Of a stretch of DNA of 64,000 nt, positions 23,150-36,035 are shown piece by piece; position 1 is the stretch's first letter; each line of letters opens with the position of its first letter. The position numbers and the translations under genes are program-made. Origin of the DNA: Ophiocordyceps camponoti-saundersi (nom. inval.) (Eukaryota > Ascomycota > Sordariomycetes > Hypocreales > Ophiocordycipitaceae); contig PDHQ01000152.1 in the NCBI GenBank assembly GCA_003339415.1, positions 1 through 64,000 of the forward strand, given 5' to 3'. Under the pieces are notes generated by a model that searched no databases, had not been told where the DNA came from, and was given only the letters and a program-made list of their open reading frames with translations.

Positions 23150-24800
23150 AAGTCTAAGTTATTATCTCCTCCCTTATCTAATAACTTCTTAACTTTTTTA
23201 GCTACCTTATTAGTAAGAGTAATTATAAACTAACGCCGGCCTTATAATATAAGCTTACTTAGCGTAAAGCTATTAAAACTTAAAGTAAGGCGCGTCCTAC
23301 TTAGAGTTACTATTAGCGCGGTAGCCTATAATAAGTTTAGCGTAGTAGTTAGCTATAAAACGGTCGCTTACTATTATAATAAGCTTAGAGTAATAATTAG
23401 CTTAAGTAAAGTTACTTATTACTAAAATAAGCTTAAAATAATAACGGGATCTAATATAATAGTAAGCTATATATTATTAGGGGTAATTATCGTTAGCGTT
23501 AGTTTATTATTTTTATTAAAGAATAATTTATTTAACCTTAAGATTTTTAGATATTTCGGCGATAGCTTATAACCGCGGAGCCCCCCGCGCCTCCTCGATA
23601 CTCCGCTAAGATATAGCCTAAGTTTATATTTCTTTAATAACTCTAAGTTAGTAAGAGGTAAGTTATATTAAAAATTAACTAATTAAAACTCCTAGCTAAC
23701 GCTAGCTTATTAGGTAACTTAAAATAAAATAACTTTAGGCGTTTAAAAAATATAAGACTTAGCTAAATCTATTCTTATTATAATAATATTATAATTTATT
23801 ATAGCCGCGTAAGTATTAGTAGTTATTATAATAGCCGCCGCCTTAACTAGGGTTTCCTCTATTATAAGCGACTTAGCTACCTTTTTATTAGTTAGGCCTA
23901 TCTTTACTATATTTAGCGCTAGCGTGGCCTCTAACTTTAGAACTTTATTATCGCCGAAACCGACTTAGCGTAAGCTCCTTTCCTCGCTCTCCTTAAAGTA
24001 TATCTTAGTAAGATATAAACGCTTTAAGTTAATAGTAAGAATAAATAATAAGTTATTATTATTATTATCTATATCTAGTATAATTATAAGAGTTTTAGGC
24101 GTAGCGCGGGCTTTCTTCTTAATAGAGCGCGTTTAAATTATAATAAAAAATATCTATTTTTTACTTTTACCTTTTAAAGGCGCTATAAGCGCCGCCTTAG
24201 TAAGCTTCGTTATTATTAGCTTACGCGTCCCGCTTACCTTATAAGTCGTATTTACCCCTACCTTAAATAGAGCCCGGGCTAGCTTTTTTAACTTCTTAAG
24301 TATTACCGCTACTTTCTTACTTAAATTTAATATATTATAAGCTATATTTATAAAGCTTAAAGTTTATTAATTAATATAAGTATTAACTTACTTTAAGATA
24401 GCGTAGATTAACTTAAATATAGAGATAGATATCTCCCCCCCCTCTCCCTCTGCCTTTTTTATCTTTTTTATAACCTTAATATAGATACTTTTTAAAATAT
24501 TCCTTACCTTAATTATATTTTTATAAATATAGCTTTAGCTTAAATTTTAAATTAAGGTAAGATCCTCCTTAGCTATAGCTTATATTTTTTTAAATTTTTA
24601 TTATTTATTATAATACTTAGCTTATATAATATATAGCTTCTTAGCGTTCTTTTTAAGTTAAGGATATATAAGTATATAGGTAAAATTTATTTAAGTATAA
24701 GTAATATATACGCGCGCGTTCGCGGTTACTAAATATTAGCTTAATCTTATTAATATATAGCTTAAATAGGGCGCGATTTATTTAGCGAATCCTAATAGCT
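23150..24800 (-). pseudogene. Minus-strand gag/ORF1-like relic with CCHC knuckles
   Basis: On the minus strand a frame of about 500 codons is visible, with only a handful of stops between 24,240 and 23,700. It is rich in Lys, Thr, Ala and Ser (AALIAPLKGKSKK, RSIKKKARATPK, a run of five Asn). Toward its end, at about 23,410-23,290, come two or three tandem units of the form AxCYxxGHxxSDC, with Cys now Tyr and His now Tyr or Ile. A basic SNSKRDAPYFKF tail follows. This is the layout of a retroelement nucleocapsid or LINE ORF1. Its direction is opposite to the LINE ORF2, whose end it meets. The start is not definable because ATG is lost. Confidence 0.65.
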
Positions 24801-25029
24801 AGTATATAAATAGCGGACGCGGTCCTAAGTAAATTTAAAAATATAACTATTATAAAATATAGCTTATTTATTATTAGTTTTTATATTACGATTATAAGCT
24901 ATTATTATTATAATAAAGAAAGTTAAAATTAATATTATTTACGAAAGAAAAAGGCCCCGCGCTATATAAGCTATAAGATTTTATACCTTATAATAGCTTA
25001 TTTACTAATTATAAGGCGCCGTAATATAT

Positions 25030-25330
25030 ACTAATATATACTTTTTTATTTTATAATAGTATATACCTCCTTCTCTTACCGGGGTTCTAATTTATATTTA
25101 CCCTCTTATAGCTAAAGTTCGCGGCCGCTTCTATCTTAGTAACCCCTAAACCCCGGCTTATTTTACCCTAAACCCGCTATTATAACTTAGCGGATTAGCA
25201 CGAGGCCCGCTATAGTACCCTCTCCTTACTTACTATTCTTACCTTACTAGCTACCGACTACTTAGTAAGGGGTTTTCCCCCGGGCCCGGCCCGGTTTTTC
25301 CCCTTTTCCTACCCTCTATATGCCTAGATA
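25030..25330 (-). promoter_or_regulatory. GC-rich leader candidate with CCCGGGCCCGGCCCGG core
   Basis: Embedded in AT-rich DNA, this edge of the LINE-like unit contains CCCCCGGGCCCGGCCCGG (about 25,272-25,290) and other C- and G-rich blocks. It lies upstream of the minus-strand zinc-knuckle frame and next to the right target duplication, so it could be the 5' untranslated leader or internal promoter of that element. The core is partly self-complementary. This is inference from position and composition only. Confidence 0.35.
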
Positions 25331-25360
25331 CCTTATAGGTCCCTAGAGTAATATAATATA

Positions 25361-28300
25361 TATATTTTTTTAGAAACTTAACCGGAATCTTATTAAAGCT
25401 ACTTAACTTTTAAGAAATAATTAAGAAAAAGGTAAAGTAAATATTTTTAGTAATAATAGTACGCTTAATATAAAAAGGAGGGAAAAGATTATCTAAGGTA
25501 AGTAAAGGGGCTAAATTAGTAAAAGCTAGAAAGAATTATTAGCTAAGTAAAATTACCTTATCGGAGAAAATAATCGCTAATATTAACTTTAAATATTTTT
25601 AAAATATAAAAATATATACTAGCTTAAGCGTAGCTTAGCTTTATAGCTAAGCTTAATATTTTATAATTTAAAAAGTTAACGATTTTATAGAGATATTATT
25701 AAGGAAATTACGCTAAGTATTATAATATACTACGCTAATTATTAACTTCTATACCTTTATCGCTTTTTAGTAATCTTATTAATAAAAGTTAGTAAAATTA
25801 GTATATTAATAGCGCTAAGCTTTTTTCGTAATTATTATAATAATAGCTATCGCTTAGATTTATTAGTTTTACGCTATAAGGTAGGTTTAAACGCGTACTA
25901 GTATTATTATATCTATTATTATTTCTAGCTAGTTATAGAGTAAGGTAACCGCGTTTTCGAGCTCTCCAGGTATTATAGTAAAATATAAGTTTAATTTAAG
26001 TTAGTTTTATACCTTAGCTATAAGGATATTTAAGTAAAAGGAGCGCTATATCTTAGTTAAAATTATATTAAGGTAAAGATTAATATTAATAAAGATAATT
26101 TATAAAATATAATTAAAGCTAATAAGGTTAAGGTTATTTTTCTTAAATATATTACTTAATAATTAAGCGTAGCTTAAGCTAAGTTAATAGTTCTAATTTA
26201 CTTATTATATATTTCTTAAGTAACTTTACTTAGGGGCGTAAGGAGGCTAAGTTAGAGGCTAATCGCTAGCTTAAGAAAGTTAGATATTTTCAGGGAGGAC
26301 CGTTTATAATAATTTTAAAAAGGGTAATAAAAGTTAAAATCGCTATATAAAAGGGTAGCTATTAAGCTAAAGTTAGGGTAAATAATATCTTTTTAAAAAA
26401 GGAGACCTAACTTAATTATTAATAAAGGTAAGTAAATAAATATAATTTATAATAAAGGCGAGGTATAGAAGAGAATAAATACTATATTAGGGGCGGTAAA
26501 GGGGGTTTAAAAGAAAAGGTTTAATTATTTATAAATATAGAGAATCGCTTAGCTATTAGAATTTATAAGTTTATATAATAAGATACTTAAAAATAATAAG
26601 TAACTAAATTAGTTATATTATAATTCCTATATATAATTAAAATTATAACTAATTAAGCTATAAAGCGCTATATATATAAGATAATTACGTTTTTATATAT
26701 TTTAAAAAAGGGTTTTAATCTTTATTAGAGGCGGATAAGGTAAAAGTTTATAATTATATTAGGGTAAATAAGGGGGCTCCTCGTCCCTTATTAGCTTCTT
26801 ATCCTCCTTAAGTATTAAAAATAATATTAGTTTTACCGCGGCCCCTTTTTAGTGCTAGTTTAAGGTTTTTATTTATATTAAATTAAATTATAATTTATAA
26901 TTATAATAAGGGCGGGAGAGATCGCTTCTAAAACTAAACCTTAATAAAGCTATTATTAGATTAGGATTAGGTTAGCTATAAGTAATTTTAAAACTTATAT
27001 AATTAATAAGTATAGTTATTATATACTTAGTCCTAATACGCTTTTAAAGTAAGATAGTTTTAAGACTATAAGGCGTAGTATCCCTTATAAAGGATATAGC
27101 TTTTAGTTTTATTTTTAGCTAAAGCTAAGTATACGCCCTCCTTTTTTAAATACGCCGCGGCTACGTAAAAGCTATAGCATAGTTATTCGCGGTAGTATTT
27201 CGCTATATATCTTAATTAGTAATATTAATAGTATTATTAAAGCTATATTATATTATTATATACCTTAACTTAAAAGATTTCTATATTTATTATAAGTTTA
27301 TTTTATATAAGTTTATTAATATTTATTATATTAATAACTTTTAGTATTAAGTATATATATATAGCTCCCTTATTATAAGGCTAGAGAGCTTAGACTTAAG
27401 TAATTTTAACCTTATTAACTTTCTTAATTTACTATATAAGTATATCTTAGTTACTATAAGCGGCCTTTATATATACTCTTTTCGCTATAATAAAGTAAGT
27501 TTTTTAACTATAAACTACTCCCTCTCTGAAAATAATAAGGATCTACTTAACTAAAGCTACTCGCCTCTTATATTTTAAATAAAATATAACTATAATATCC
27601 TTACTAAGAAGCTATTATATTACTAATATAGCTTTATATTTTAAAGCTATATTTATAGCTTATATAATCTCTTATAAAGTTAGTTATAAGGTATCTATAT
27701 TAATTATAATATTTTTTATAAATATAGTAATTTCTTTATTAAAGCGGCTTAAGATAAGTTTAACTATTATATATTTATTAGTAGCTATAAATACTTATAT
27801 TAAGTAAGCTTAATTAGTATTAGAATTAGCTATTAATAAAAAAGCTTTTTATATAGCTTTAGTAATTATTTTCTTAATTAACTTAGTAATTTTAGGTAAA
27901 AGTTAGGTCTTAGTCTAGTTTAAAGTAGCTATATATTTTTTATAAAATTTAGCCCTAAAAGCTATTACGTTATTTTATATTTCGGAAAACGCCGCGGCTA
28001 ATATTATTATAATAAGCTTACTATATATATTCTTTATATTATAGTTATTAAGGTACTATACTTAGTTTATCGCTTTATTTACTTTAATATTATTATTATA
28101 TTACCCCTAGCTAGATTAAGGATATTATAAGGACTAACTTAGTCCCTGCGACCCCTTATTTATAACTATAGGAGTATCGCCTATTCCTCGGGCCCCGGCC
28201 TTAGCCGCCGCGGGCGCTATTATTATCTCCTTAATAATAAATATATTATAGCGAGCGGAATATTAAATAGTAAGTCCTATCTTATTATTATAAAAGGTTA
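25361..28300 (+). mobile_element. Repeat family D, copy 1, right part
   Basis: It resumes the D sequence after the LINE-like insertion and aligns with 34,632-36,537 and then 42,831-43,933 of copy 2. The first 15 bases are the right target duplication. Plus-strand frames are visible in pieces. One around 26,170-26,700 has ANRQLKKV-like and YFQGGPF residues. Another near the end reads LFITIGVSPIPRAPALAAAGAI (28,160-28,225), a Pro- and Ala-rich stretch in both copies that looks like a C-terminus. No known domain is recognised. The end point is set by where copy similarity stops (TAAAAGGTTA). Confidence 0.78.
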
Positions 28301-29616
28301 GCTTTAATAATATTAATAATATTAACGCTTAAATATTATATAAAATAAAGTGTAATTTTACTTAATAAATTATAAATAATATTAAAATAAACTAATTAAA
28401 ATATATATTAAATAATATATTAAATCTTAAATATATATTTAATTTAAACTTAATAAAGCTATTATTAAAAGTAAAGCTAAAAGTAAATAAAAAGGTAATA
28501 GCTATATTATTTATTTTTATTATATTAATATTTAAAAATAAGTTAAAATAAATAATAGTTAAGGGAGATAAAAAAGTAAATAAAATAAAGGAGGAAATAA
28601 GTAAAGTAAAGGTAGCTAGTAAGGTAAAAAAAGCTAAAAGCGTAAAGGCAGCTAAGAAAATAATAAAAAAAGTAATAATAAAGGTGGAGAAAGAGTTAAT
28701 AAGAGCGTAGGTAATAAGGGCTATAAAAAAACTAAAGCTAAAGCTAAACCTTATCTAAGTACCTAAATCCTTTTTTATAAAGTTTATATTAGCGGTATTA
28801 AAATATATAATAAAGAGTAATAATAATAGCTTAAAAAATAAGCTTATAAAAATTAAAGGTATAATTAAGCGCGGAGGATAAAAAAAAGGTAAAAGCGGAA
28901 AAAAGATAAAAAGGCTAAATAAGCTAAATAAAGCTAAGTAAACTAAAGAGTAAAGTTAAGGGCGGGATATAAAGTAAATAAATAATAATAATTATATAGT
29001 AAAAATATTAAATATTATTCTTTATACTTAAATTTTATATTTAAATATTTTAATATATTTAAATATTATAAAATATTAAAAAAAGTTAAATTAATAAAAG
29101 TATTATAAGCGGATAAATTATAAGATAAATAAGCTTATAATAACTTTATAATTAAGAGCTTTATTAAAGTTTTTATAATTTTAAATTAAACTTATAGAAA
29201 ATATAAATAAAAGCGTCTTTTTATAAATAATTAGTTTATAATATAAAGTAAAATATATTATTATTTTATTTTCTTTATTATTATAAAAGTAATAAAAAAA
29301 GGTAATAGTAAGAATATTATAAAATATATAGGGACTTATTAAAGCTAATTTTATTATTATAAAGCTAAATTAAAGCGCTATTAAGGAATTTTAAAAATTC
29401 CTAATAAATTTCTAAAATAAAGCTAGGTTTTAGTTAAGGTAATTTATTAATAAAATATTTAAAAGATTAGCTATATTTTTAAAGCTTTCCCTTTTTAAAG
29501 TTTTAATAAAGCTATTATTTTTTATAAAAATAAGCTTTTAAAGTTTTAAAAAACTAAAAGAAGATAATTAAAGCTTATACTTAAATAATAAAAAAAATAA
29601 AAAGATTTAAAAAAGA
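28301..29616. other. Inter-element stretch, mostly unassigned
   Basis: AT-rich, strongly RIP-affected DNA between D copy 1 and the Copia-2-family fragment. Apart from the lysine-rich frame at 28,557-28,892, nothing recognisable was found. Confidence 0.4.
28557..28892 (+). pseudogene. Lysine-rich coding relic of unknown origin
   Basis: A plus frame of about 110 codons has only two or three stops. It encodes a strongly basic, Ala/Val/Ile-containing sequence (EEISKVKVASKVKKAK, KAAKKIIKKVIIKVEKE, LKLKLNL) and ends near KIKGIIKRGG. Frame openness in this A-rich stretch is partly a composition effect, since AAA and AAG dominate, so real coding is not certain. It resembles no element family I know. 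Confidence 0.35.
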
Positions 29617-30610
29617 TATTATTAATATTATCTCTTTATACCTTATTATATTTATTATATTTACTATATAATATATATATAAAGGATAACTTAGATATAG
29701 GGAAGTCCCTAATAAAATATATATTAGCACCTAAGTTATACTTTATATAACTAAAAAGATAGGAAATATTTTAAGAAGAAAGAAGGGGGTATAAGGTTAG
29801 TAAATTATCTAGCTATATAGCTACTTTTCTTTATATAAAGTAGGAAAAGTACCTATCTTTAATTATTTTTAATTTAAGTTACTTTTTACTTCTCTTATTT
29901 ATATATATATATAATATAAACTACTTAATACTAATTAATAATTATATTAGTTAATTAGTTAATTATAAATTAGTAAATATAATAAGATAAGTTTTATATA
30001 ATAATAAAGAGCCCTTACGCTTAATTTTATCCGATATATATACTTTTACCTTTTTTTAATATTAGTTTTTACTAAAAAGCTATTTAGCTTAATACTATTA
30101 TTAATATAAAAAGTTAAGGTAATATATAATATATATTATTATTTAGTCCTTACTAAAAAGCTATATTAGCCTAGTGCTTTTTTATTAAACTTATATAATA
30201 TTATTTTTAATAATATTCTAATAATATATCCCCTTATAATATAATATTTAATACTTTAAAAAATAAACCTTAAAAAGCTATAATCGCATTAATTATAATA
30301 AATAATTTTTTAGCTTTATATAATAAAATAATAAAAAGTAATACTTTATCCTTTTATATCTAAACTTAAAGTATAAATTTAATATATTAAAATATATAAC
30401 TTAATATTATAATAGCCCTTAAAAGGATTAAATTAATAATATTTATTATATAATAACTATATAATATTATTTACTTTAACTTTTATAGGGAAAACCTTTT
30501 TTATATAATCTAATTAAAACTTAAGGGCTAGACTTATTACTAGCTAAAATAAGTATATTTTATATTCCTTAAAAACTAACTTAAATTATAATTATATAAT
30601 ATCTTTTAAT
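29617..30610 (+). mobile_element. Truncated Copia-2-family copy (5' LTR plus start of internal region)
   Basis: The LTR at 29,617-29,930 and about 680 bp of following sequence align with 15,016 to about 15,990 of Copia-2. Similarity is lost near 30,610, so the rest of the element is missing. The copy is more AT-rich and further diverged than Copia-2, which suggests greater age or more RIP rounds. Confidence 0.85.
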
Positions 30611-30944
30611 TTCTAGAAAAAAAACCTTAATTTATGTTACGCGCTAGCACTTATAAGGATTTTCCCTAAACATTTTATAATAATTTCTAAGGATTTCTAC
30701 TTATAATTATTTAACTTATAAAAACTTTATTATAAAATTACCTAAAAAGGACTTTAAGGGAAATTACTAGGAAATATAATTACTTTCTTATTAAGATTTT
30801 ACTATACCCTCTCTTATTTTTAGTAATATATACTTATATATATTTTACTAAAATTTCGCTTATAAAAGTTTTTCTTTTTTTTTCCTTTCTTATTAGCTTA
30901 GAATATTTATTTATAATATTATTATTATTATTATTATAGTACTC
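30611..30944. other. Junction region with TGTTACGCG patch and TTA tract
   Basis: It holds TGTTACGCGCTAGCAC at 30,635-30,650, one of the few places with intact TpG and CpA. TGTTACGCG is a plausible LTR start, but no partner copy is present in the window. A TTA/ATT run (about 30,917-30,937) precedes the start of D copy 2. No gene is seen. Confidence 0.4.
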
Positions 30945-31299
30945 TAGAGGCTATAAAGGTAGCTGCTAGAACCTTAGTAGTAAGTTGAGTAGGAAAAACC
31001 CTCCTAAAAGAGGTAAAACCCCCCGCTATATAATAGGACCGCGTCCGGCTCGGGGCCGGGCTAGGCGCTCTACGCGTATAAAGAAAGTAACTATTAATTA
31101 CGGTAATATTATATAATATAAGGAAAAATAAGAAAAGATAAATAAGATAAGGAAAAGATAATAGTAGCGGCGGTATATATTACTTATATATGCCGGTACG
31201 TACCTCCCTAGCTTTTAGGTATATATTACTTAACCCTTAGGTATATAGCTATATACCTCTTTTACGTACGGTATATACCTAAGTATATACCCCTTTTTT

Positions 31300-31336
31300 A
31301 AGCTTTCCTAATTAGGAAGCTTTCCTAATTAGGAAG
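31300..31336. repeat. Two overlapping palindromic 17-mers in the D copy 2 leader
   Basis: Same structure as at 8541-8577, with the core TTCCTAATTAGGAA twice. Confidence 0.85.
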
Positions 31337-32249
31337 TTAGTTTTTATAAATTAGTAACTTAAGGCTTAAAAGTATATAAAGGAGGGGGGGTTGCTTTTAC
31401 TAATATAAGCGGGCTATTATTATCTTATTATTTTTTTAGTAATTTTAATTATATAAGTAATTCTTAGCGCGCGTAACTAGTCCGTAGCTAACTTATACTA
31501 AAGTAAAATACTCGCTAAACTTAATTTTCCTTAGGCGGTATTTTATATAAAGTATATTAGTACGCTTATTAGCTTTAAGGACTTTTATTAAATATAAAAA
31601 AGTAAGTACTTAGCCCTAGCGTATATTTATATTTACTAATAACTAAGGTAAACTATCTAAGTATAGCTTATATTAAATACGCGAATAATTATATTAAATA
31701 TTAGCTAATTAATAATTTTATTATAGCTAATATTATTTACGCTACGGTTAAAGTTACTTACTAGCTAAGCTTTAATCGTAACGCCTAAATAGTAAGTAAT
31801 ATTAAAGTTATATTAAGTTTATAGTAAATCCTATATTAATAAATATAATAAAAAAATATAATTTAGCGCGTTAAAAAAATACGCGCTATTACATATTATA
31901 ATAATTCTCGCGCTAATTAAGTTATATAAGCGGCCGCTAGCTACGTACCGCTTTAAAACTTATAGCCTCCCGCTATTAGGGAGGACTTTATTATTAAGGT
32001 AACTAAGGGTTTAATTAGCGCTAACTAACTTATCGCTATTATATTAGCTTAGATATAGGAGTAGCGTATTTTCTATATATAAGTAATTAACTTTTTTAAA
32101 TAGTTAACTAAGGAGCTATATTATATTTACTACGTTATTAAGAATAACGCGCGCTTATAAGGAAGCTTATCTCTTACTAATCGTTCTCCTATCCTTTATA
32201 TTTTACCTCTTATTACTAATTCCGCTTTTACTTTAGTACTTATTAAGTC

Positions 32250-34760
32250 TAAGTTAGAGTCTAATAAGCTTAATAAGCTTAAGATTACTTTTACCTTAAG
32301 TATTAAAGTTACCCCCGCTATTAAGGAGGATATTATTAGCGCCTATATTATAACTACGCCGCCTTTTTATAAAAAGATTTTTAATTTTATTTAAGATAGT
32401 TTAGTTAATAATATATTTAATAATAAAAACTTTATAATACTAGTTAATAACTATACCGCGTTTAGTAAGGAGGAGAAGCTAGCGGTAAAGGAGAAGTAAA
32501 TAGCTTTAGTTTACGCTTATAATTATAGTTAAGGTTAAGGCCGCGGCTAAGGCCGCGGCTATAGTAAGCGTAGTTAATCTTATATTTCGCGCGGTTAAGT
32601 TAATATTTTATATATAGTTAAGATAGTTTAGCTCCGGGGCTAGGTAAGTAGTTAGTAAGATAAATAATAAAATTATCGCTATAGAGCGGTTTTTATATAT
32701 TTATTATAAAGCCGAAGGCCTTATCTCCCTTATCTATTTTACTTTTATAAAGTAATATTATAAGGTTAAATTAGCGTAATTATTTAAGCGAAAGAAACTA
32801 ATATATAAGTTTAGCTATAAATTAAAAGTTATTAAGCGCTTTAGTAAGGTTATATTAGTCCTATATTAGTTACTAGTTAGTATTAAAAAGTAGCTTATTT
32901 TTATAAGTAAAAATATAATTAAGAAAAATATATAGTATTATCTTATCGCTATTACTATAAGGGTATTATCTTAAAATTATCTTAGGGACCTTATAAGCTT
33001 AGAGAAAGGAATTAAGTTTAATATATCTAGTTTAAAATTATATAAATATTATACTAATAAACTTAGAAAGTTTTTTATAAATATATAAGGCGGTCTTAGC
33101 TTTAAGCTATAGCGGTTTATTAATAAGGTAGCTATAAGATTACTTATATTTTTTAAGCTTACTTTCTCGGGAATATTATTAAAGGAGCTACTTTTCTTAA
33201 AATTTAATATCGAAGTTATATTACGTACGTTTAGCCTTTAGTTTAAGTTTAGTCTATATTTTATAAAATTCTTCTAAGTCTTATAATACTTAATATCTCT
33301 ATTAACGGGGGCGCCTTTTACGCTTATATCTAACTTACCTAGTAGCTTTCTTTATCGTAATATAGATAAGGTTTATTATACTTATATATTAAAGGTAATA
33401 ATAAGTATAAGCTATCTAATAAGTAAAATATAAGTTAAGGGGGGGGATAAAAGCCTTTACTTTAATATAAAAAAAAGGGGTAGCCTTATAAGCTTTAGTA
33501 ATAACTTTTAAGTATTTAAACTATTTTATAGCTAGCGCCTTTATAATAAGGCTATATAGTTTCCCCCCTAGTTATATAAGTAAGGTAAACTAAGATATAT
33601 TAAATATAATTACTAATCTAATAACTTTAATATATACCTTTCTTACTTTTAATAAAATATAACTTTATATTAATACGGTAATCTTAGTAAAGGCTAAGTA
33701 TTAGCGCTTAAGTTTAATAATAAGTTTTAAAAAGTAAAACTTTTATTAGAGTTTATAATATAGCTAAACCCTTAAAAGTCTTATTTTTTATATAAGCTAT
33801 ACTATCTCTATACTAAGCTAAAGCTAAGTTATATTTATTTTCCTAGCTTTTATAAAGTATATTAACTCGCTTTTAGCTAGCTAAAAGGTTATTTTATACT
33901 TAAAAGCTTATTATTTATAAATTCGCTACGCTCGCTTAAGTTAAAAAAGTACCTAAGCCTTATTATATCTAATACTAAGTATATTAGTATTATTAGCGAA
34001 GCTTATTATAAGTAGTCCGGTTATTAAGTTTAGATATTAATATAATAAGGATATATATAATAAGAAAAGGACCGGTAATATAGGGGATTTTTAAGAAACC
34101 TCTTATTAAATTAGGAAAATATTACTAAGCTTATAATTAAACTTAAATTATAAGGTTTTAGTAGTAAGATAAGAATAAATAAACGCTATAACCTATTTAG
34201 GAAAGCTTAGGTAGTTAAGAATAACTATTAGCTTATTATAAAAAATATAATTAAAAACTTTAATAAAGTTTAGTAAAAGGAGCAAGGCGGTGCTACCTTA
34301 GTTTTAAATAATCTTAATAGTTTTAATAAATATAAGAATTATAATATCGGTAAAGTATTATAGCTTATTACCTATTTAGCTATTTAAGAGGATATTAGCT
34401 ATTTTTATTATAAACGCTATTTTCCTAATAATAATTATTTTTAGAACTTTCCTTATTATATTAAGAAGCGAAATTAGCTTATACCCGCCTAAGGTGCGAT
34501 ATATAGCTAGTAATTTATTTACTTTATAGATAATTATAATATTAAAAGCTTTAAATTATAATAAGAAATAGCTGCTATTAATATAGTTTTAGAAAATCTT
34601 TTAGAAGATTTAGATAAGGGGGGGTTTATATTTTTTTAGGAACTTAACTAAGATCTTATTAGGGCTAGCGAATTTCTATAAAGCGATTAAGAAAAAAGTA
34701 AAGTAAATATTATCGGTAATAATTAAATATTTAATATAAAAAGGAGGGAAGGGTTCGTTT
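32250..34760 (+). pseudogene. D copy 2 coding frames (RG-rich frame then long frame)
   Basis: The first frame (about 32,250-32,600) ends in an RG tail encoded by the CG-rich block at 32,533-32,575. The second, offset by one base, is readable from about 32,690 through 34,760 with roughly one stop per 18 to 20 codons. It contains TGAPFTLISNLPSSFLYRNI (about 33,320) and VLENLLEDLDKGGF (about 34,590). Agreement of frame between two independently RIP-mutated copies is good evidence that it was once translated. Its product is unknown. Confidence 0.5.
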
Positions 34761-36035
34761 AGGATAAGAGGAGGGGCTAAGGTAATAGGAGTAAGGAAAA
34801 ATTACTAGCTAAGTAAGATCGCTTTATCTAAGAAAGTAGATATTAAGTTTAAATTAAGGCTTTTCTATAGTATTAGTATATATATAAGCTTTAATAAGGC
34901 CTAGCTCCGAAGCTAAGCTTAACGTTTTATTATCTAAAATATTATTAAGTTTATTAAGATATTATTAAGGAAATTACGCTAGGCGTTATAGTAAGCCGCG
35001 CTAATTATAAACTTTTATACCTTCGTTACTTCCTTATAATCTTACTAGTAAGAGTTAGTAAAGTTAGCTTTCTAATATTTTTAGGCCCGCTTAGTAGCTA
35101 TTATAATAGCCGCTATCGCTTAATTCTACTAGTTTTATATTATAAGGTATATATAAACACGTAATAGTACCGTAATCTTTATTATTATTTCTAGCTAATT
35201 ATATAATACGGTAATTACTTTTTTTAAGTTTTTAAGTATAAAAATATAATATAATTTAAGCTTAAGTTAATTCTATACTTTAGCTATAAGTATATTTAAG
35301 TAAAAAGAGCGCTAAATCTTAGTTAATATAATATTAAAGCGGAGGTTAATATTTACGTAGATAACTTATAAAATATAGTTAGAGCTAATAAGGTTAAGGT
35401 TATTTCCTTAATATATTACTTAGTAGTTTAGCGTAGCTTAAGCTAAGTTAATAATATTAGTTTATTTATTATATATTTCTTAGGTAACTTCGCCTAAAAG
35501 CGTAATAAGTTTAAAATAAAAGCTAGTTATAAGATTAAGAAAATTAGCTACTTTAGGGGAGGACCTTTTATAATAATCTTATAAGAGGTAATAGAGGTTA
35601 AAATTACTATATAAAAAGGTAGCTATTAAAGTTAAGTTAAGGTAAAGAAAGTTACGCTATAAGAAAAAGCTAAATTAGATTATTAATAAAAGTAAATAAA
35701 TAAATATAATTTATAATAAGAGTATAATATAGAAAAAAATAAAAGCTATATTAAGTATAATAAAAAGTATTTAAAAGGAGGAGTTTAGTTATTTATAAAT
35801 ATAAAAAATTACTTTATCGCTAAAGTTTATAAATTTATATAATAAAATACTAAAAAGTAAAGGGCGTTTAAATTAATTATATTATAGTTTTTATAAATAA
35901 ATAAGATTATAGCTAATAAGGCTATAAAGCGCGGTATAGATAAAATAGTTACGCTTTTATATATTCTAAAAAAAGGTTTTAATTTTTATTAGGAGTAAGG
36001 GAGGTAAAAGTTTATAATTATATTAGGGTAAAGGA

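Larger units (their letters stand above)
11876..25360. mobile_element. LINE-like (Tad-type) insertion in D copy 1, itself split by Copia-2
   Basis: The unit between the two 15-bp duplications is 13.5 kb, or 6.2 kb once Copia-2 and its duplication are removed. This is a normal size for a fungal Tad-type LINE. It contains a plus-strand endonuclease-RT frame (12,545-15,010 and 22,304-23,070) and a minus-strand zinc-knuckle frame (about 24,800 to 23,150). The two converge, which is not the standard ORF1-then-ORF2 order. The right edge (25,030-25,330) is C- and G-rich and could be the 5' leader of the minus-strand frame. Either an internal inversion or two elements joined before insertion could explain the arrangement. 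Confidence 0.72.

Noticed and set aside
22304..25360. Reading all of this segment as the continuation of the LINE ORF2
   Set aside because: The plus frame fades after the C-terminal zinc motif near 23,070. From about 23,150 only the minus strand is stop-poor, with CCHC-like units.
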